Origin: Xanthomonas campestris pv. badrii
Lineage (GTDB): Bacteria; Pseudomonadota; Gammaproteobacteria; Xanthomonadales; Xanthomonadaceae
NCBI RefSeq assembly: GCF_012848175.1
Contig: NZ_CP051651.1
Span: 3,658,001 to 3,722,000, forward strand
Reading direction: 5' to 3'
Length of the DNA stretch: 64,000 nt
The position numbers and the translations under genes were made by a program. This document shows, piece after piece, positions 48,451 through 58,385 of this stretch. How positions within the stretch are numbered: position 1 is the stretch's first letter; each line of letters starts with the position of its first letter. A model generated the notes under the pieces. That model saw only the letters and a list, made by a program, of their open reading frames with translations, had not been told where the DNA came from and made no database searches.

Positions 48451-48485
48451 ACTGCATGGCCGCCTTATGGCGGCGGCCATGCAGT
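48451..48485. terminator. Hairpin after the aldo/keto reductase, no T run
   Basis: A perfect 14-base stem ACTGCATGGCCGCC / GGCGGCCATGCAGT with a seven-base loop starts six bases after the stop. No U tract follows, so it is either a U-less terminator or a transcript-protecting hairpin. Confidence 0.6.
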
Positions 48486-48687
48486 CGGGCTCATGCGGTC
48501 AATGCAGGCAGCGATCTGCGGGAAGTAGACCGCCCGGCCTTGCAAGCGGTCTATACGTGGCAGGCGCTGCACCATTGCTCAGGATGCGCCCGCATCACGG
48601 CAGCGGATCAGCACGGTGGCTGCTCACTCACACCACCGCATCGCCACCGCCGCCACACTGACCGCCATCTTTCCACGGGCCGCACCC

Positions 48688-49383
48688 ATGCTGTCGTTCG
48701 TGATCCCCGCCCATAACGAGGCCGCCCTGATCGGCGACACCCTGCACTGCCTGCATGCCTGCGCGCAGGCAATGCAGCTGGACTACGAAGTGATCGTGGT
48801 GGCCGATGCCTGCGACGACGACACCGCCGCCATCGCACGCGCCACCGGTGCACAGGTACTGGACGTGCAGCTACGGCATATCGCCGCCACCCGCAACGCA
48901 GGTGCGCAGGCCGCGCGTGGCGAGCGCCTGCTGTTCCTGGATGCCGACACCCAGGTCAACCCGCAGGTGGTTGGCGCAGCGCTGCAGGCGCTGGATGCCG
49001 GCGCGGTGGGTGGCGGCGCGCAGGTCCACCTGCATGGCGAACGCGCGTGGTTCGAACGCACTGCGCAGGCCATCTTCGGCTGGCTGTTCCGCATTGCCGG
49101 CATCGCGCCGGGGTGCTTTCTGTTCTGCACCCGCGTGGCCTTCATCGGTGCGGGCGGCTTCGATACGCGCTATTACGCCGGCGAAGATGTGGCACTGAGC
49201 CGCGCGCTGGCGCGCTGCGGACGCTTCGTGATCCTGCGCCAGACCGTGCATACCTCGGACCGCAAGTTGCGCAGTTTTTCCAAGCGTGAGCACCTGGGTT
49301 TGCTGCTGCGCTTTCTATGGCGCGGGCGACGCATGCTGCAGACCCGCGACGCGCTGGGCTTCTGGTACCAGCGGCGGCGCTGA
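48688..49383 (+). CDS. Glycosyltransferase family 2
   Basis: A 231-residue GT-A glycosyltransferase. The start of the domain is LSFVIPAHNEAALIGDTL, with the DAD motif in LLFLDADTQ and GRFVILRQTVHTSDRKL near the end. No membrane helix is clear. The ATG at 48688 begins the domain directly; a GTG at 48616 would add 24 unlikely residues. Acceptor and sugar are unknown. Confidence 0.85.
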   Translation: MLSFVIPAHNEAALIGDTLHCLHACAQAMQLDYEVIVVADACDDDTAAIARATGAQVLDVQLRHIAATRNAGAQAARGERLLFLDADTQVNPQVVGAALQALDAGAVGGGAQVHLHGERAWFERTAQAIFGWLFRIAGIAPGCFLFCTRVAFIGAGGFDTRYYAGEDVALSRALARCGRFVILRQTVHTSDRKLRSFSKREHLGLLLRFLWRGRRMLQTRDALGFWYQRRR

Positions 49384-49495
49384 ACCGGGCGTGTCCATGG
49401 CCGGCGATCACGCACCGGTGCCTGCCCTCGAATCGGGACGTGGCACCGCAGGCCACTTACACTGCCGTTCTCGTTCCGGTTTCGAGTTGCACTGC

Positions 49496-51601
49496 ATGGC
49501 TTCTTTTCACCGCCCTGTCCTGATCGCTGCCATGGCTGCCGCGGCCCTGAGCACTGCAGCGTGCCACCGCGAGGGCGCCGCGCCTGCGGGCGATACGCAT
49601 GCCACGCCGCCGCCCAGCGCACCCAAGCTTGGCCAGTTCGGTTTCGATACCGCAGGCATGGACCGCAGCGTGGCCGCTGGCGACGACTTCTTCGGCCATG
49701 CCAATGGCGGCTGGGTCAAGCGCACCCAGATTCCCGACGACCGCTCCAGTTTCAACAGCTTCGTCAGCATCGCCATCGACACCGAACGCCACAGCCGCGA
49801 CATCATCGAAGGCGCCGCCGCCAACGACCGCCTCACCGGCGAAGACAAGCAGATCGGTGATTACTACGCCGCCTACATGGACGAAGCCAGCATCGAGGCC
49901 AAGGGCGTGCGTCCGGTCCAACCCGAACTGGATGCGATTGCGCACCTGGACGACAAGCAGGCACTGGCGCGCACCCTGGGCGGGCAATTACGCGCCGACG
50001 TGGATCTGCTCAACGCGACCAATTTCCATACCGACCGTCTGTTCGGCCTGTGGGTCTCGCAGGATCTGCACCACCCCGGCCGCTACGCGCCCTATCTGGT
50101 GCAGGGCGGCCTGGGCATGCCCGAGCGCAGCTTCTACCTGGACGGCGGGCGCATGGCGCAGCTGCGCGATGCCTACCGCACGCATATCGTCAAGCTGCTG
50201 GAGCTGGCCGGCATCGACGACGCACAGGCCAGGGCCGAGCACATCGTGGCGCTTGAAACGGCGATGGCGCGCGTGCATGCCAGCCCCGAGCAGACCAACA
50301 ACGTCCAGGCCGGTGCAAACGCCTGGACGCAGGCCGATTTTGCCCAACAGGCACCGGGCCTGGACTGGGGCGTGTTCTTCGATGCCGCAGGTCTCAAGGC
50401 ACAGCAGGATTTCATCGTCTGGCAGCCACAGGCGATCAGCGGGCTGTCGGCGCTGGTGCACTCCGAACCGCTGCAGACCTGGAAGGACTATCTGAGTTTT
50501 CGTGCGCTCGATCGTGCCTCGCCGTACCTGTCCAAGGCGTTTGCCGATGAGCGCTTCGCGTTCTACGGCAGCACCCTGGAGGGCACGCCGCAGCAGCGCC
50601 AGCGCTGGAAGCGCGGCATCGACGCCACCAACGCCGCACTGGGTGAAGCGGTGGGCAAGCGCTACGTGCAGAAATACGTCAGCGCGCAGACCAAGGCGCG
50701 CGCCGAAGAGATGGTCAAGAACCTGATCGCCGCATTCGGCAAGCGCATCGATGCGCTGGAATGGATGACTCCGCAGACCAAGCAGCACGCCAAGGCCAAG
50801 ATCGCCGGCTTGACGGTGGCGGTGGGCTACCCGGACAGCTGGCGCGACTACAGTGCGCTGGATGTGCGGCGCGACGATGCGCTGGGCAACGTGGAACGCG
50901 CCGGCCTGTTCGAGTACCGCCGCAATCTTGCCAAGCTCGGCAAGGCCGTCGATCACCGCGAGTGGTACATGCTGCCGCAGGAGGTCAATGCGCTGAACGT
51001 GCCGCTGGAAAATCGCCTGATCTTCCCCGCCGCGATCCTGCAACCGCCGTTCTTCGACCCGGCCGCCGACGATGCGGTGAACTACGGCGCCATCGGTGCG
51101 GTGATCGGCCACGAGATCAGCCACAGCTTCGACAACATGGGCGCCCTGTTCGACGAGCACGGCGAACTCCATAACTGGTGGACGCCACAGGACCTGAAGA
51201 AGTTCGAAGCCGCCGGCAATGCGCTTGCCGCGCAGTTTGGTACCTACAAGCCGTTCGACGATCTATCGGTCAACGGCAAGCTGACCCTGGGCGAGAACAT
51301 CGCCGATGTCGCCGGCCTGGCAACGGCTTACGACGCCTATCAGTTGTCGCTGCAGGGCAAGCAGCCACAGACCATCGACGGCTTCAGCCCGGACCAGCGC
51401 TTTTTCCTCGGCTTTGCGCAGGCCTGGCGCGGCAAGTACCGCGACGCCGCGCTGCGCAATGCGGTGCTCACCGACGTGCATGCACCCGGACGCTTCCGGG
51501 CGCAGACCGTGCGCAACCTGGACGCCTGGTATCCGGCTTTCGACGTGACGCAAGGCCAGCAGCTGTATCTGGCACCGGAGCAGCGGGTCAGGATCTGGTA
51601 G
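49496..51601 (+). CDS. M13-family metallopeptidase, exported
   Basis: A 701-residue peptidase of the neprilysin-like M13 family. An export signal (to about residue 23, with a cysteine that may be lipidated: LSTAACHRE) precedes the N-terminal lobe (GDDFFGHANGGWVKRTQIPD). The zinc motif VIGHEISHSFDNMG includes H539 and H543; the third ligand is in GENIADVAG. It would cleave short peptides in the periplasm or outside the cell. It is a common xanthomonad gene, PepO-like. Confidence 0.94.
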   Translation: MASFHRPVLIAAMAAAALSTAACHREGAAPAGDTHATPPPSAPKLGQFGFDTAGMDRSVAAGDDFFGHANGGWVKRTQIPDDRSSFNSFVSIAIDTERHSRDIIEGAAANDRLTGEDKQIGDYYAAYMDEASIEAKGVRPVQPELDAIAHLDDKQALARTLGGQLRADVDLLNATNFHTDRLFGLWVSQDLHHPGRYAPYLVQGGLGMPERSFYLDGGRMAQLRDAYRTHIVKLLELAGIDDAQARAEHIVALETAMARVHASPEQTNNVQAGANAWTQADFAQQAPGLDWGVFFDAAGLKAQQDFIVWQPQAISGLSALVHSEPLQTWKDYLSFRALDRASPYLSKAFADERFAFYGSTLEGTPQQRQRWKRGIDATNAALGEAVGKRYVQKYVSAQTKARAEEMVKNLIAAFGKRIDALEWMTPQTKQHAKAKIAGLTVAVGYPDSWRDYSALDVRRDDALGNVERAGLFEYRRNLAKLGKAVDHREWYMLPQEVNALNVPLENRLIFPAAILQPPFFDPAADDAVNYGAIGAVIGHEISHSFDNMGALFDEHGELHNWWTPQDLKKFEAAGNALAAQFGTYKPFDDLSVNGKLTLGENIADVAGLATAYDAYQLSLQGKQPQTIDGFSPDQRFFLGFAQAWRGKYRDAALRNAVLTDVHAPGRFRAQTVRNLDAWYPAFDVTQGQQLYLAPEQRVRIW

Positions 51602-51632
51602 TGACGGTCGCCGCAGGCGCCATCCGCCACCG

Positions 51633-52559
51633 TCACGACCGCTTGGGCCACTCCAGCAACATGGCCGGGGGGAGCTGCATGCGACGGCATGCGCGCGCGG
51701 ACAGGCCATCGCGCAATGCGGTGCGGAACAGCGGCGACAGGCTGCGCAACACGCGCGCCGAGACACGTGCCTGGGCACGCTGGGTGGCGGTGCGGCCGAG
51801 CATGTCGCCGGCCCAGTCGGGTAGCAATGCGCTGCCGGCACCAAGAAACACGCCGCGCGACAAGCCAGCCGCCGGCACCGGCAACTGGATGCCGGTGAGG
51901 ATGTCGAGCACCTCGCGCGAACGGGCGTCCAGGCGGAGTTCGCCGCGCACCGAGGCGAAATAGGCCTCCACCTGGGCCTCGCTGGCAGGCACGGCGCTGG
52001 CGCCCAGCGCTTCGGCCACGCGCCGTGCTTCGTCGTAGTAGCGGTCGGCAATGGCCACCGGCACCTCGCGGCAATAGCGACGGCAGCCCTGCAGGAAGCC
52101 ATAGGCCTCGGTGACATGCACCCAGGTCAGCAGCGCAGGGTCGTTGGCCTCGTAGGGCACGCCGTCGGCGGTGTGGCCACGGATCTGCGCGTGGATGCGC
52201 CGCACGCGCGCGATGAGCTGTTCGGCCTCGGCCTGTGGCGCGTAGGTGGTGCCGGCCACGAAGTTGGTGGTGCGGCGCAGCCGCCCGATCAGGTCGGAGC
52301 GGAAGTTGGAATGGTCGTAGACACCGGCCAGCGCGCGCGGGTGCAGCAGCTGCAGCATCAATGCGCACAACCCGCCGGACAGCATGCCCGGAAATTCCGA
52401 ATGCACGCGCCAGGTGACGCTATCGGGCCCGAACAGGCCGGGGTCGCCCAGCGGCTGGTCGTACTCGATGCTGCTCTGGCCACGCGGAAACGCGCCCAGC
52501 ACCCAGCGGCGGATCTGTTCGGCGGCGGGGGCGGTGAGCGTGCGTAGAACCGAAGACAT
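51633..52559 (-). CDS. DUF2236 / MpaB-family oxygenase-like protein
   Basis: A 308-residue protein of the MpaB (latex-clearing-like) family. Characteristic segments are SVTWRVHSEFPGMLSGG, LMLQLLHPRALAGVYDHSNF and DPALLTWVHVTEAYGF, in which His residues could bind heme. The C-terminus (ARACRRMQLPPAMLLEWP) is typical. Oxygenase activity is known for MpaB relatives, but not proven here. Convergent with the M13 peptidase. Confidence 0.88.
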   Translation of the reverse strand: MSSVLRTLTAPAAEQIRRWVLGAFPRGQSSIEYDQPLGDPGLFGPDSVTWRVHSEFPGMLSGGLCALMLQLLHPRALAGVYDHSNFRSDLIGRLRRTTNFVAGTTYAPQAEAEQLIARVRRIHAQIRGHTADGVPYEANDPALLTWVHVTEAYGFLQGCRRYCREVPVAIADRYYDEARRVAEALGASAVPASEAQVEAYFASVRGELRLDARSREVLDILTGIQLPVPAAGLSRGVFLGAGSALLPDWAGDMLGRTATQRAQARVSARVLRSLSPLFRTALRDGLSARACRRMQLPPAMLLEWPKRS

Positions 52560-52937
52560 GCCGCGATGGTACCGGCTTGCCTGTCGTCAGGTCTCATGTC
52601 GTCTCGCCGACCAGGCGTACCGCGCCTGGCGGAGCCGGTCGAGATGGCGTACCCGCCGCACCGTCCGGTGTGCAGTGCAGCAAGATCGCCCGCCCAGGCG
52701 ACGCCCGGCGTTGCGCTGCGGCCGCCAAACCGCCTGAATTCAGCGTTTTGTGCGCGACTGCGCAGGATTGCGCGGCCAGCGGTTCGCTCCAGGCATTGCC
52801 ATGCACAGCGAAAGTGCTAGAACTAGGGGCGTCCGATATCCGCCCCGCATCGTCCGGCGGCGCGTCGGTCGCTCCAGGGCACCAGCCAGCACCGGTGCAG
52901 CAAGCCGCTCGTACCAGCCATCCGTCAGGAGCTTGTC
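52560..52937. other. Intergenic region with small hairpin
   Basis: A 378-base stretch. An inverted pair CCAGGCG / CGCCTGG (52611-52629) is present. No convincing gene is seen; promoters of the DUF2236 and the membrane-protein genes lie here. Confidence 0.65.
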
Positions 52938-53540
52938 ATGATCGCTTTGTTCCAGGGTTTGGGCCTGCTATTGCAGGACAACGCACTCCATCGGCGCTCC
53001 TTCGACGAGCAGGTCGCCTTCTGGCGCGACAAGACCGATGAGCAGCTCGACGAAGAGCTCGATCTGCTCAAGGTGGCCAAGAAACAGTGGGTCATCGCCT
53101 CGATCATCGGCTGGCAGGCGATCTCGCTGGTCCTGCTCGGTGTCATCACCCATCAGCTGTGGCAGAACGACTACCACCTCACCTTCAGTCGCATCGTCAT
53201 CATCTTTACCTCGTGGGTGTCGATCCTGTTCATCATGTGGTACATCGCCGACCTGTTCGATCACAGCGCAGGCTTCGAGCGCTGGCTGCGCGCCTTCAAC
53301 AGCCGCGCACGCGTGACGCCGGATGCCGACTCGGTCGAATGCGTTGCCGACGCATTGGACATGACGCGTCGCTATCCGGAGATACTGCGCTACAAGCAGG
53401 AGGTGACCTCCAGGCGCGAGCTGCGCCACGAGGACATCGTCAACATGCGCGAGATGGGCCGGCTGCGCCGCTATACCGAATTGCTGCGCGATCTGGAACG
53501 TTTCGATGGCGCGCCGCGCCTGGTGGCCAACGCGGGGTAG
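52938..53540 (+). CDS. Membrane protein with charged ends, unknown function
   Basis: A 200-residue protein with two membrane helices (residues about 52-72 and 85-105) between charged N- and C-terminal parts. The N-terminus RRSFDEQVAFWRDKTDEQLD is helical; after the membrane part, ARVTPDADSVECVADALDMT and REMGRLRRYTELLRDLERFD may form a coil. CAGGAG precedes ATG 52938. Not recognised. A strong terminator follows. Confidence 0.75.
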   Translation: MIALFQGLGLLLQDNALHRRSFDEQVAFWRDKTDEQLDEELDLLKVAKKQWVIASIIGWQAISLVLLGVITHQLWQNDYHLTFSRIVIIFTSWVSILFIMWYIADLFDHSAGFERWLRAFNSRARVTPDADSVECVADALDMTRRYPEILRYKQEVTSRRELRHEDIVNMREMGRLRRYTELLRDLERFDGAPRLVANAG

Positions 53541-53605
53541 ACGACGCACCACGCCCAAGGTCTGCAGTCAGGCGGGATGTGCGTTGAACAGCGGGTCAGA
53601 TACAC

Positions 53606-53640
53606 AAGAACGGCCGGTGCACACGCGCCGGCCGTTCTTG
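53606..53640 (+). terminator. Strong hairpin terminator
   Basis: A perfect 12-base stem AAGAACGGCCGG / CCGGCCGTTCTT with a ten-base loop, ending in TTCTTG. It lies about 70 bases after the membrane-protein stop and before the convergent permease. Confidence 0.8.
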
Positions 53641-53769
53641 TTCGCGTCTTGATCAGAGCCTGGAGAGGCCGCTGTCGCTACATCCGAACTACCCAGGTCA
53701 GTGGATGCAGCGTCGCACCAGGCGCGCACGGCACAACTGCACGCCTGCAGACAGGGATGCCCAAACCAC

Positions 53770-55365
53770 TCAAGCCCGCGCCACCGCCTGTTCCACCGAC
53801 GGGGTACGCCAGCCGCTGCGCACGCCCCAGATGTAGAACGCCGCGCCAACTGCCGCGACCACCGCCAGGTCGGTACCGTAGTTCAGGTAGCCATGGCCGC
53901 CGAAGTCGGTGCTGCCGGCCCAGGACAGCAGCGCGATCGTCGGCAGGTAGCAGATCATCCAGGCCGCGCCCTTGAGGTTGCGGCGCAGGTCCGGCCAGCC
54001 CTGCTTGGCCTGGTAGTAGCAGTACACCGGCAGCGCCACGACCATCAACAAGATGATCTCGCCGGTCAGCGGCCAGCGCGCCCAGTACAGCAGCTCGGTG
54101 GCCATCACGAACGCCACGCCAGCCAGTACCGGCAATGCGGCGATGCGCAACGGGCGATGCAGCTCCGGTGCGTGGCGACGCAGCGCCATCGCGCTGATCG
54201 GGCCGGTGAGGTAGGAAATGATGGTGGCCACCGAGATCACCGCAGCCAATGTGCCCCAGCCGCGGAAGAAGAACAGGAACACGAACGACACCGCCAGGTT
54301 GAAGAACATCGCCATGCGCGGCACGCCCCACACCGGGTGCAGCTTGCCCAGCACGGCCGGCATGGTGCCGTTCTTTTCCATGCCGTAGACCATGCGCGCG
54401 GTGGTGGCGGTGTAGGTGATGCCGGTGCCGCTGGGGCTGACGAACGCATCGATGTACAGCAGCATCGCCAGCCAGTGCAGGTTGACGATGATGGCCAGCT
54501 CGGCGAACGGCGAGCGGAAATCGATGCCGTGCCAGCCGGCCTTTGCCAACAGGTCCGGCGGCACCGCGCCGATGTAGGCCACCTGCAGGATCACGTAGAC
54601 CAGCGTGGCCAGCGCGATCGAACCGAGCACCGCGAACGGGATGCTGCGGCCCGGGTTGCGCGCTTCGCCGGCCAGGTTCACCGGGCTCTGGAACCCGTTG
54701 AAGCTGAAGACGATGCCGGCGGTGGCCACCGCGGTGAGCACCGCGGCCAGATCGAGCACGTGCGCATCGCCGTGGATGCCGACGCCGAAGTTTTCGCTGT
54801 GGAAGCCGCTGGCGATCAAGGCAACGCCGGTCGCCGCCGGCACCACCAGCTTGAACACGGTGATCAAGGTATTGGAACGCGCGAACAGCTTGACGCTCCA
54901 GAAATTCAGGAAGAAGTAGACCAGCACCAGCACCGCGGAAATCAGCAGCCCGGGCACCGACAGTTCGCCGGCGCCGCCCGGCGCCTGCACGTACAGCCCT
55001 TGCGCCCAGGCCCAGGGCCAGGAGGCCATGTACTGCACCGAGGCTTCGGCTTCGACCGGGATCACCGAGACGATGGCGATCCAGTTGGCCCAGCCGGCGA
55101 TGAAGCCCACCAGCGAGCCGTGCGAGTAATGGCTGTAGCGCACCATGCCGCCGGATTCGGGAAACATGGCGCCCAGCTCAGCGTAGGACAGCGCGATGGT
55201 GGTGATGATCGCCGCGCCCAGCATCCAGGCCCAGATCGCACCCGGACCGGCCAGCCCGGCTGCGCGCCAGGCGCCGAACAGCCAGCCAGAACCAATGATC
55301 GAGCCCAGGCCGGTGAGCATGAGCGCAAAGGGGCCGACGTCGCGGCGCAACGAATGTTCCGACAT
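53770..55365 (-). CDS. APC-family amino-acid permease
   Basis: A 531-residue inner-membrane transporter with about 12-14 helices. The APC start LGSIIGSGWLFGAWRAAGLA and GFQSPVNLAGEARNPGRSIP are typical of amino acid/polyamine permeases of the aspartate:proton or glutamate-like groups. Substrate unknown. The start is ATG 55365; longer readings pass into a shadow of the adjacent region. Confidence 0.93.
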   Translation of the reverse strand: MSEHSLRRDVGPFALMLTGLGSIIGSGWLFGAWRAAGLAGPGAIWAWMLGAAIITTIALSYAELGAMFPESGGMVRYSHYSHGSLVGFIAGWANWIAIVSVIPVEAEASVQYMASWPWAWAQGLYVQAPGGAGELSVPGLLISAVLVLVYFFLNFWSVKLFARSNTLITVFKLVVPAATGVALIASGFHSENFGVGIHGDAHVLDLAAVLTAVATAGIVFSFNGFQSPVNLAGEARNPGRSIPFAVLGSIALATLVYVILQVAYIGAVPPDLLAKAGWHGIDFRSPFAELAIIVNLHWLAMLLYIDAFVSPSGTGITYTATTARMVYGMEKNGTMPAVLGKLHPVWGVPRMAMFFNLAVSFVFLFFFRGWGTLAAVISVATIISYLTGPISAMALRRHAPELHRPLRIAALPVLAGVAFVMATELLYWARWPLTGEIILLMVVALPVYCYYQAKQGWPDLRRNLKGAAWMICYLPTIALLSWAGSTDFGGHGYLNYGTDLAVVAAVGAAFYIWGVRSGWRTPSVEQAVARA

Positions 55366-55625
55366 GAGAAGCCTGACAGTGATGGCGCCGTGAATCGGCA
55401 CGAGCCGGCAATGATCGCAGAAGCGGCCGCTTGCCGGCAGTGCGTATTCAGGCGCCCACCCGTCCAGCGCCGCGCTCCAAAGCCCTGGCAGACCTGGATC
55501 ACACGGGTGCGGCGCTACGGCGCTCGCCGAAACGTGCAGGAAGCACACGCAAGACACCGCTGCCGCCCGCACTCGCGGTGCATACACCTGCAAGCACCGG
55601 CCGCCCCCCACACCATGGGCGCCTG

Positions 55626-55997
55626 CTAGCCGTGACAGTCGGCGCCGGGTGCCGTGGCATCCACGCAGGTATGTGCGGCCTTGGTGATCCCGCGCAGGGC
55701 GCGGATCTGGCCCGGCAGCAGCGCGAACTGGTCCAGGGTCCGGCGTGCGCAGCCCGGTGCCGGCGTCCTGCTGCCCGAGGCGGCAGCCGGGCAGTGTTCT
55801 TCGTACACCAGGTAATGGCATTGGCCGCTGCTGCTGGCCAGGCAATGCACGTTGGTCTCGGTGTCGGTGACCAGGGTCTTGCTGAAGATCACGTCGCGGC
55901 CATCGCTGATGGCGCGGGTGATCGAGGTGGTGCCGGTGCGTTCGTGGCAGCCGGCCAGGGCAAGCAGGCAATAGACCAGGGAGGCGAGCAGGCGCAT
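55626..55997 (-). CDS. Small lipoprotein, unknown function
   Basis: A 123-residue putative lipoprotein. The signal ends in the lipobox LALAGC (cysteine 17). The mature part has six more cysteines (for example VHCLASSSGQCHYLVYEEHC, then GCARR), suggesting disulfide bonds. It lies 35 bases after the LytTR regulator on the same strand and may be in its operon. Confidence 0.7.
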   Translation of the reverse strand: MRLLASLVYCLLALAGCHERTGTTSITRAISDGRDVIFSKTLVTDTETNVHCLASSSGQCHYLVYEEHCPAAASGSRTPAPGCARRTLDQFALLPGQIRALRGITKAAHTCVDATAPGADCHG

Positions 55998-56032
55998 GGA
56001 GGCAGTCCTTTCAGTCGATGCGAACGGGGGAA

Positions 56033-56809
56033 TTACATGCCGCGGAACAGGCTCATGAAGGGCTGGCTGACGGTGAGCGTCTCGCTGCGGCCGCGCAGCT
56101 GCAGCCGGCCCTTGCCGGTGTCGTCGCGGATCACCGAGGCCACTGCCTTCATGTTGACGATGGTCGAGCGATGGATCTGCTTGAACACCTGCGGGTCGAG
56201 TGCGTCGAGCAACTCGCGCAGCGGGGTGCGCAGCACCGCTTCGCCGGCGGCGGTCATCACCGTGGTGTATTTCTGGTCGGCCTGGAAATAGGCCACCTCC
56301 TCCAGTGCGATCAGGCGCGTCTCGCGGCCGCTGCTGGCGGTCAGCCAGGCCAGCGGCGCCGGCGCATTGGCGGCGGCCGGGCGTGCGGACAGGCGCTGCA
56401 GCAAGGCATCCAGCAGGCCGCCATCGGGCTGGCCGGCGGCGGCGCGCTGCTGCACGCGCTGCCAAGTGGCCCGCAGGCGCTGCCGGCTGATCGGTTTGAG
56501 CAGGTAGTCCACCGCGCCGTGTTCGAAGGCATCGATGGCGTACTGGTCGTAAGCGGTGACGAACACCACCTGGGTGCGCGGACTGACCTCGCGCATCGCG
56601 CGTGCCACCTCGATGCCGGTCAGCCCGGGCATGCGGATGTCCAGGAACACCACATCCGGTTGCTGGGTGGCGATGGCCTCCAGTGCGCTGGCGCCGTCTT
56701 CGCACTCGCCCACCACCTGCAGCTGCGGGCACACCTCGGCCAGCAGCGCCAGCAGCGACTGCCGCAGCAGCGCCTCGTCTTCGGCAATCACTGCACGCAG
56801 CGCGCTCAT
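56033..56809 (-). CDS. LytTR-family response regulator
   Basis: A 258-residue regulator. A receiver with acceptor D57 in VVFLDIRMPG and Lys in YLLKPIS is joined by a flexible Pro/Ala linker to a LytTR DNA-binding domain (about 155-255: LIALEEVAYFQADQKYTTVM, KQIHRSTIVNMKAV). It follows the kinase with a four-base overlap. LytTR regulators of this type control, for example, extracellular polysaccharide or autolysis genes. Confidence 0.94.
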   Translation of the reverse strand: MSALRAVIAEDEALLRQSLLALLAEVCPQLQVVGECEDGASALEAIATQQPDVVFLDIRMPGLTGIEVARAMREVSPRTQVVFVTAYDQYAIDAFEHGAVDYLLKPISRQRLRATWQRVQQRAAAGQPDGGLLDALLQRLSARPAAANAPAPLAWLTASSGRETRLIALEEVAYFQADQKYTTVMTAAGEAVLRTPLRELLDALDPQVFKQIHRSTIVNMKAVASVIRDDTGKGRLQLRGRSETLTVSQPFMSLFRGM

Positions 56810-58140
56810 GCCTGCACCTTTGCGATGGAAACCGCAGCCTCGGGCAACGGCGGCGGTTGCCGCACGCCGCCCACAAGCGCGGCCGGCAGCGGCAGGGTGA
56901 TGGTGGCCGCCACGCCGCTGGGAAAATTGGAGACGATGGCAAAGCTCGCCTGGTCGGCGTAGATCAGCTGCAGGCGCTCGCGCAGATTCTTCAGGCCGAT
57001 GCCGGTGCCATGGCTGTGCGTGTTGAAACCCTGGCCGTCATCGGCCACCGTCAGCGTGGCCTGGTTGTCGAGACGGCGTGCCAGGATCCACACGGTGCCG
57101 CCGCCGGGCTTGGGTTCCAGCCCGTGCTTGATGGCGTTCTCCACCAGCGTCTGCAGCATCATCGACGGCAGCGCCAGGCTGCGCAGCTCGTAAGGCACTT
57201 CCACCTGCAGCGCCAGCCGCGCGCCCATGCGGATGCGCAGGATCTCCAGGTAGGCCTGGGTGCGTTCGAGTTCTTCGCCCAGGGTGGAGGTGGCATCGTC
57301 GGCGCTGGGCAGCGAGCGGCGCAGGTACTGGATCAGGTGCCCGATCATGATGTCGGCGCGCGGCGGATCGGTCCGCGCCAGCACCTGCGCGCTGGCCAGC
57401 GTGTTGTAGAGGAAATGCGGCTCCACCTGGGCATGCAGCAGGTTCAGCCGCGCCACCGCCAGCTCCTTTTCCATCACCGATTGCTCCACCGCCGCCTGCT
57501 CGTCGCGGCGTTGCTCGCCAACCCGGCGTACCACTGCGCGGTTGATCGCCTCGGCGTTCTCGTAGTTGCTGCCTTCGTCGACCGCAAACAGGTCCACCCA
57601 CGCACCGGCATCCGGCTCGCACAACACGGTGACGCTGCTGGTGCCCTGCCCCGGGGTGATCGTCGCCAGCACCTGGTTGTGGGTGATGGCAAAGCGCGCG
57701 AACAGATTCCAGCGCGAGGGCTTGCGGCCTTCGTACGGGTCGATGCGACGCACCCGTGCGCGGATCAGCAGGCTGCCCGGCGCGCACTCGATGTCCTGCA
57801 CGCGCGGCAGCGCGCGCACCGCCTCTTCCACCACCGCGAAACTGGCCCGCGCTTCCAGCGGCACTTCGATCTGACGCCGCTGGCGCGTGGACAAGGTGTC
57901 GTGATCCAGCCGCCCGGCGATCAGGCGCACGCGCCGCACATGGGTGATCGCGCTCATCAAGGCCAGCGTCAGCAACACGATGCAGGCCAGCCCGAAGAAC
58001 GCGCCGGTCGAGCCGAACAGCTGCGCCCACATGATCGCCGCCACTACCAATGCGCCAGCCCAGGCGAACACGAGACGCACGATCAGAAAGACGCTGGCAG
58101 ACACGGACAAGGCGCTCGTTGAGTGGACGGGAGCGAGCAT
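56806..58140 (-). CDS. LytS/YehU-type sensor histidine kinase
   Basis: A 444-residue kinase with two N-terminal membrane helices (residues about 12-38 and 45-66), a long cytoplasmic region and the His_kinase domain with H242 in QVEPHFLYNT, followed by an HATPase domain (NAIKHGLEPKPGGG, DDGQGFN, GTGIGLKNLRERL). It is the membrane partner of the LytTR regulator downstream. The start is ATG 58140; longer readings reach across the next gene's promoter. Confidence 0.92.
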   Translation of the reverse strand: MLAPVHSTSALSVSASVFLIVRLVFAWAGALVVAAIMWAQLFGSTGAFFGLACIVLLTLALMSAITHVRRVRLIAGRLDHDTLSTRQRRQIEVPLEARASFAVVEEAVRALPRVQDIECAPGSLLIRARVRRIDPYEGRKPSRWNLFARFAITHNQVLATITPGQGTSSVTVLCEPDAGAWVDLFAVDEGSNYENAEAINRAVVRRVGEQRRDEQAAVEQSVMEKELAVARLNLLHAQVEPHFLYNTLASAQVLARTDPPRADIMIGHLIQYLRRSLPSADDATSTLGEELERTQAYLEILRIRMGARLALQVEVPYELRSLALPSMMLQTLVENAIKHGLEPKPGGGTVWILARRLDNQATLTVADDGQGFNTHSHGTGIGLKNLRERLQLIYADQASFAIVSNFPSGVAATITLPLPAALVGGVRQPPPLPEAAVSIAKVQA

Positions 58141-58385
58141 AGCCGCCGCGCGTGGCGACGACAGCCCCAGGCGACGAATGGCCGCCCAAGTGACCTCAAA
58201 CGCCGGATTCGGCGGACGAAATCGGGCACCCCCGGCAACCTGCGGGCGTGGCCGCGTCGCGGTTGCCGGCGCGCCTGCCCGGCGCAACCGTACCGCACTC
58301 CAGGCGTTACCATCGGGGCCTGCGTGGAAGCGCCGCTGCGCACCAGCTGCCTTGGCCACCTCCATCCTCACTCCCGGAAAATCGC

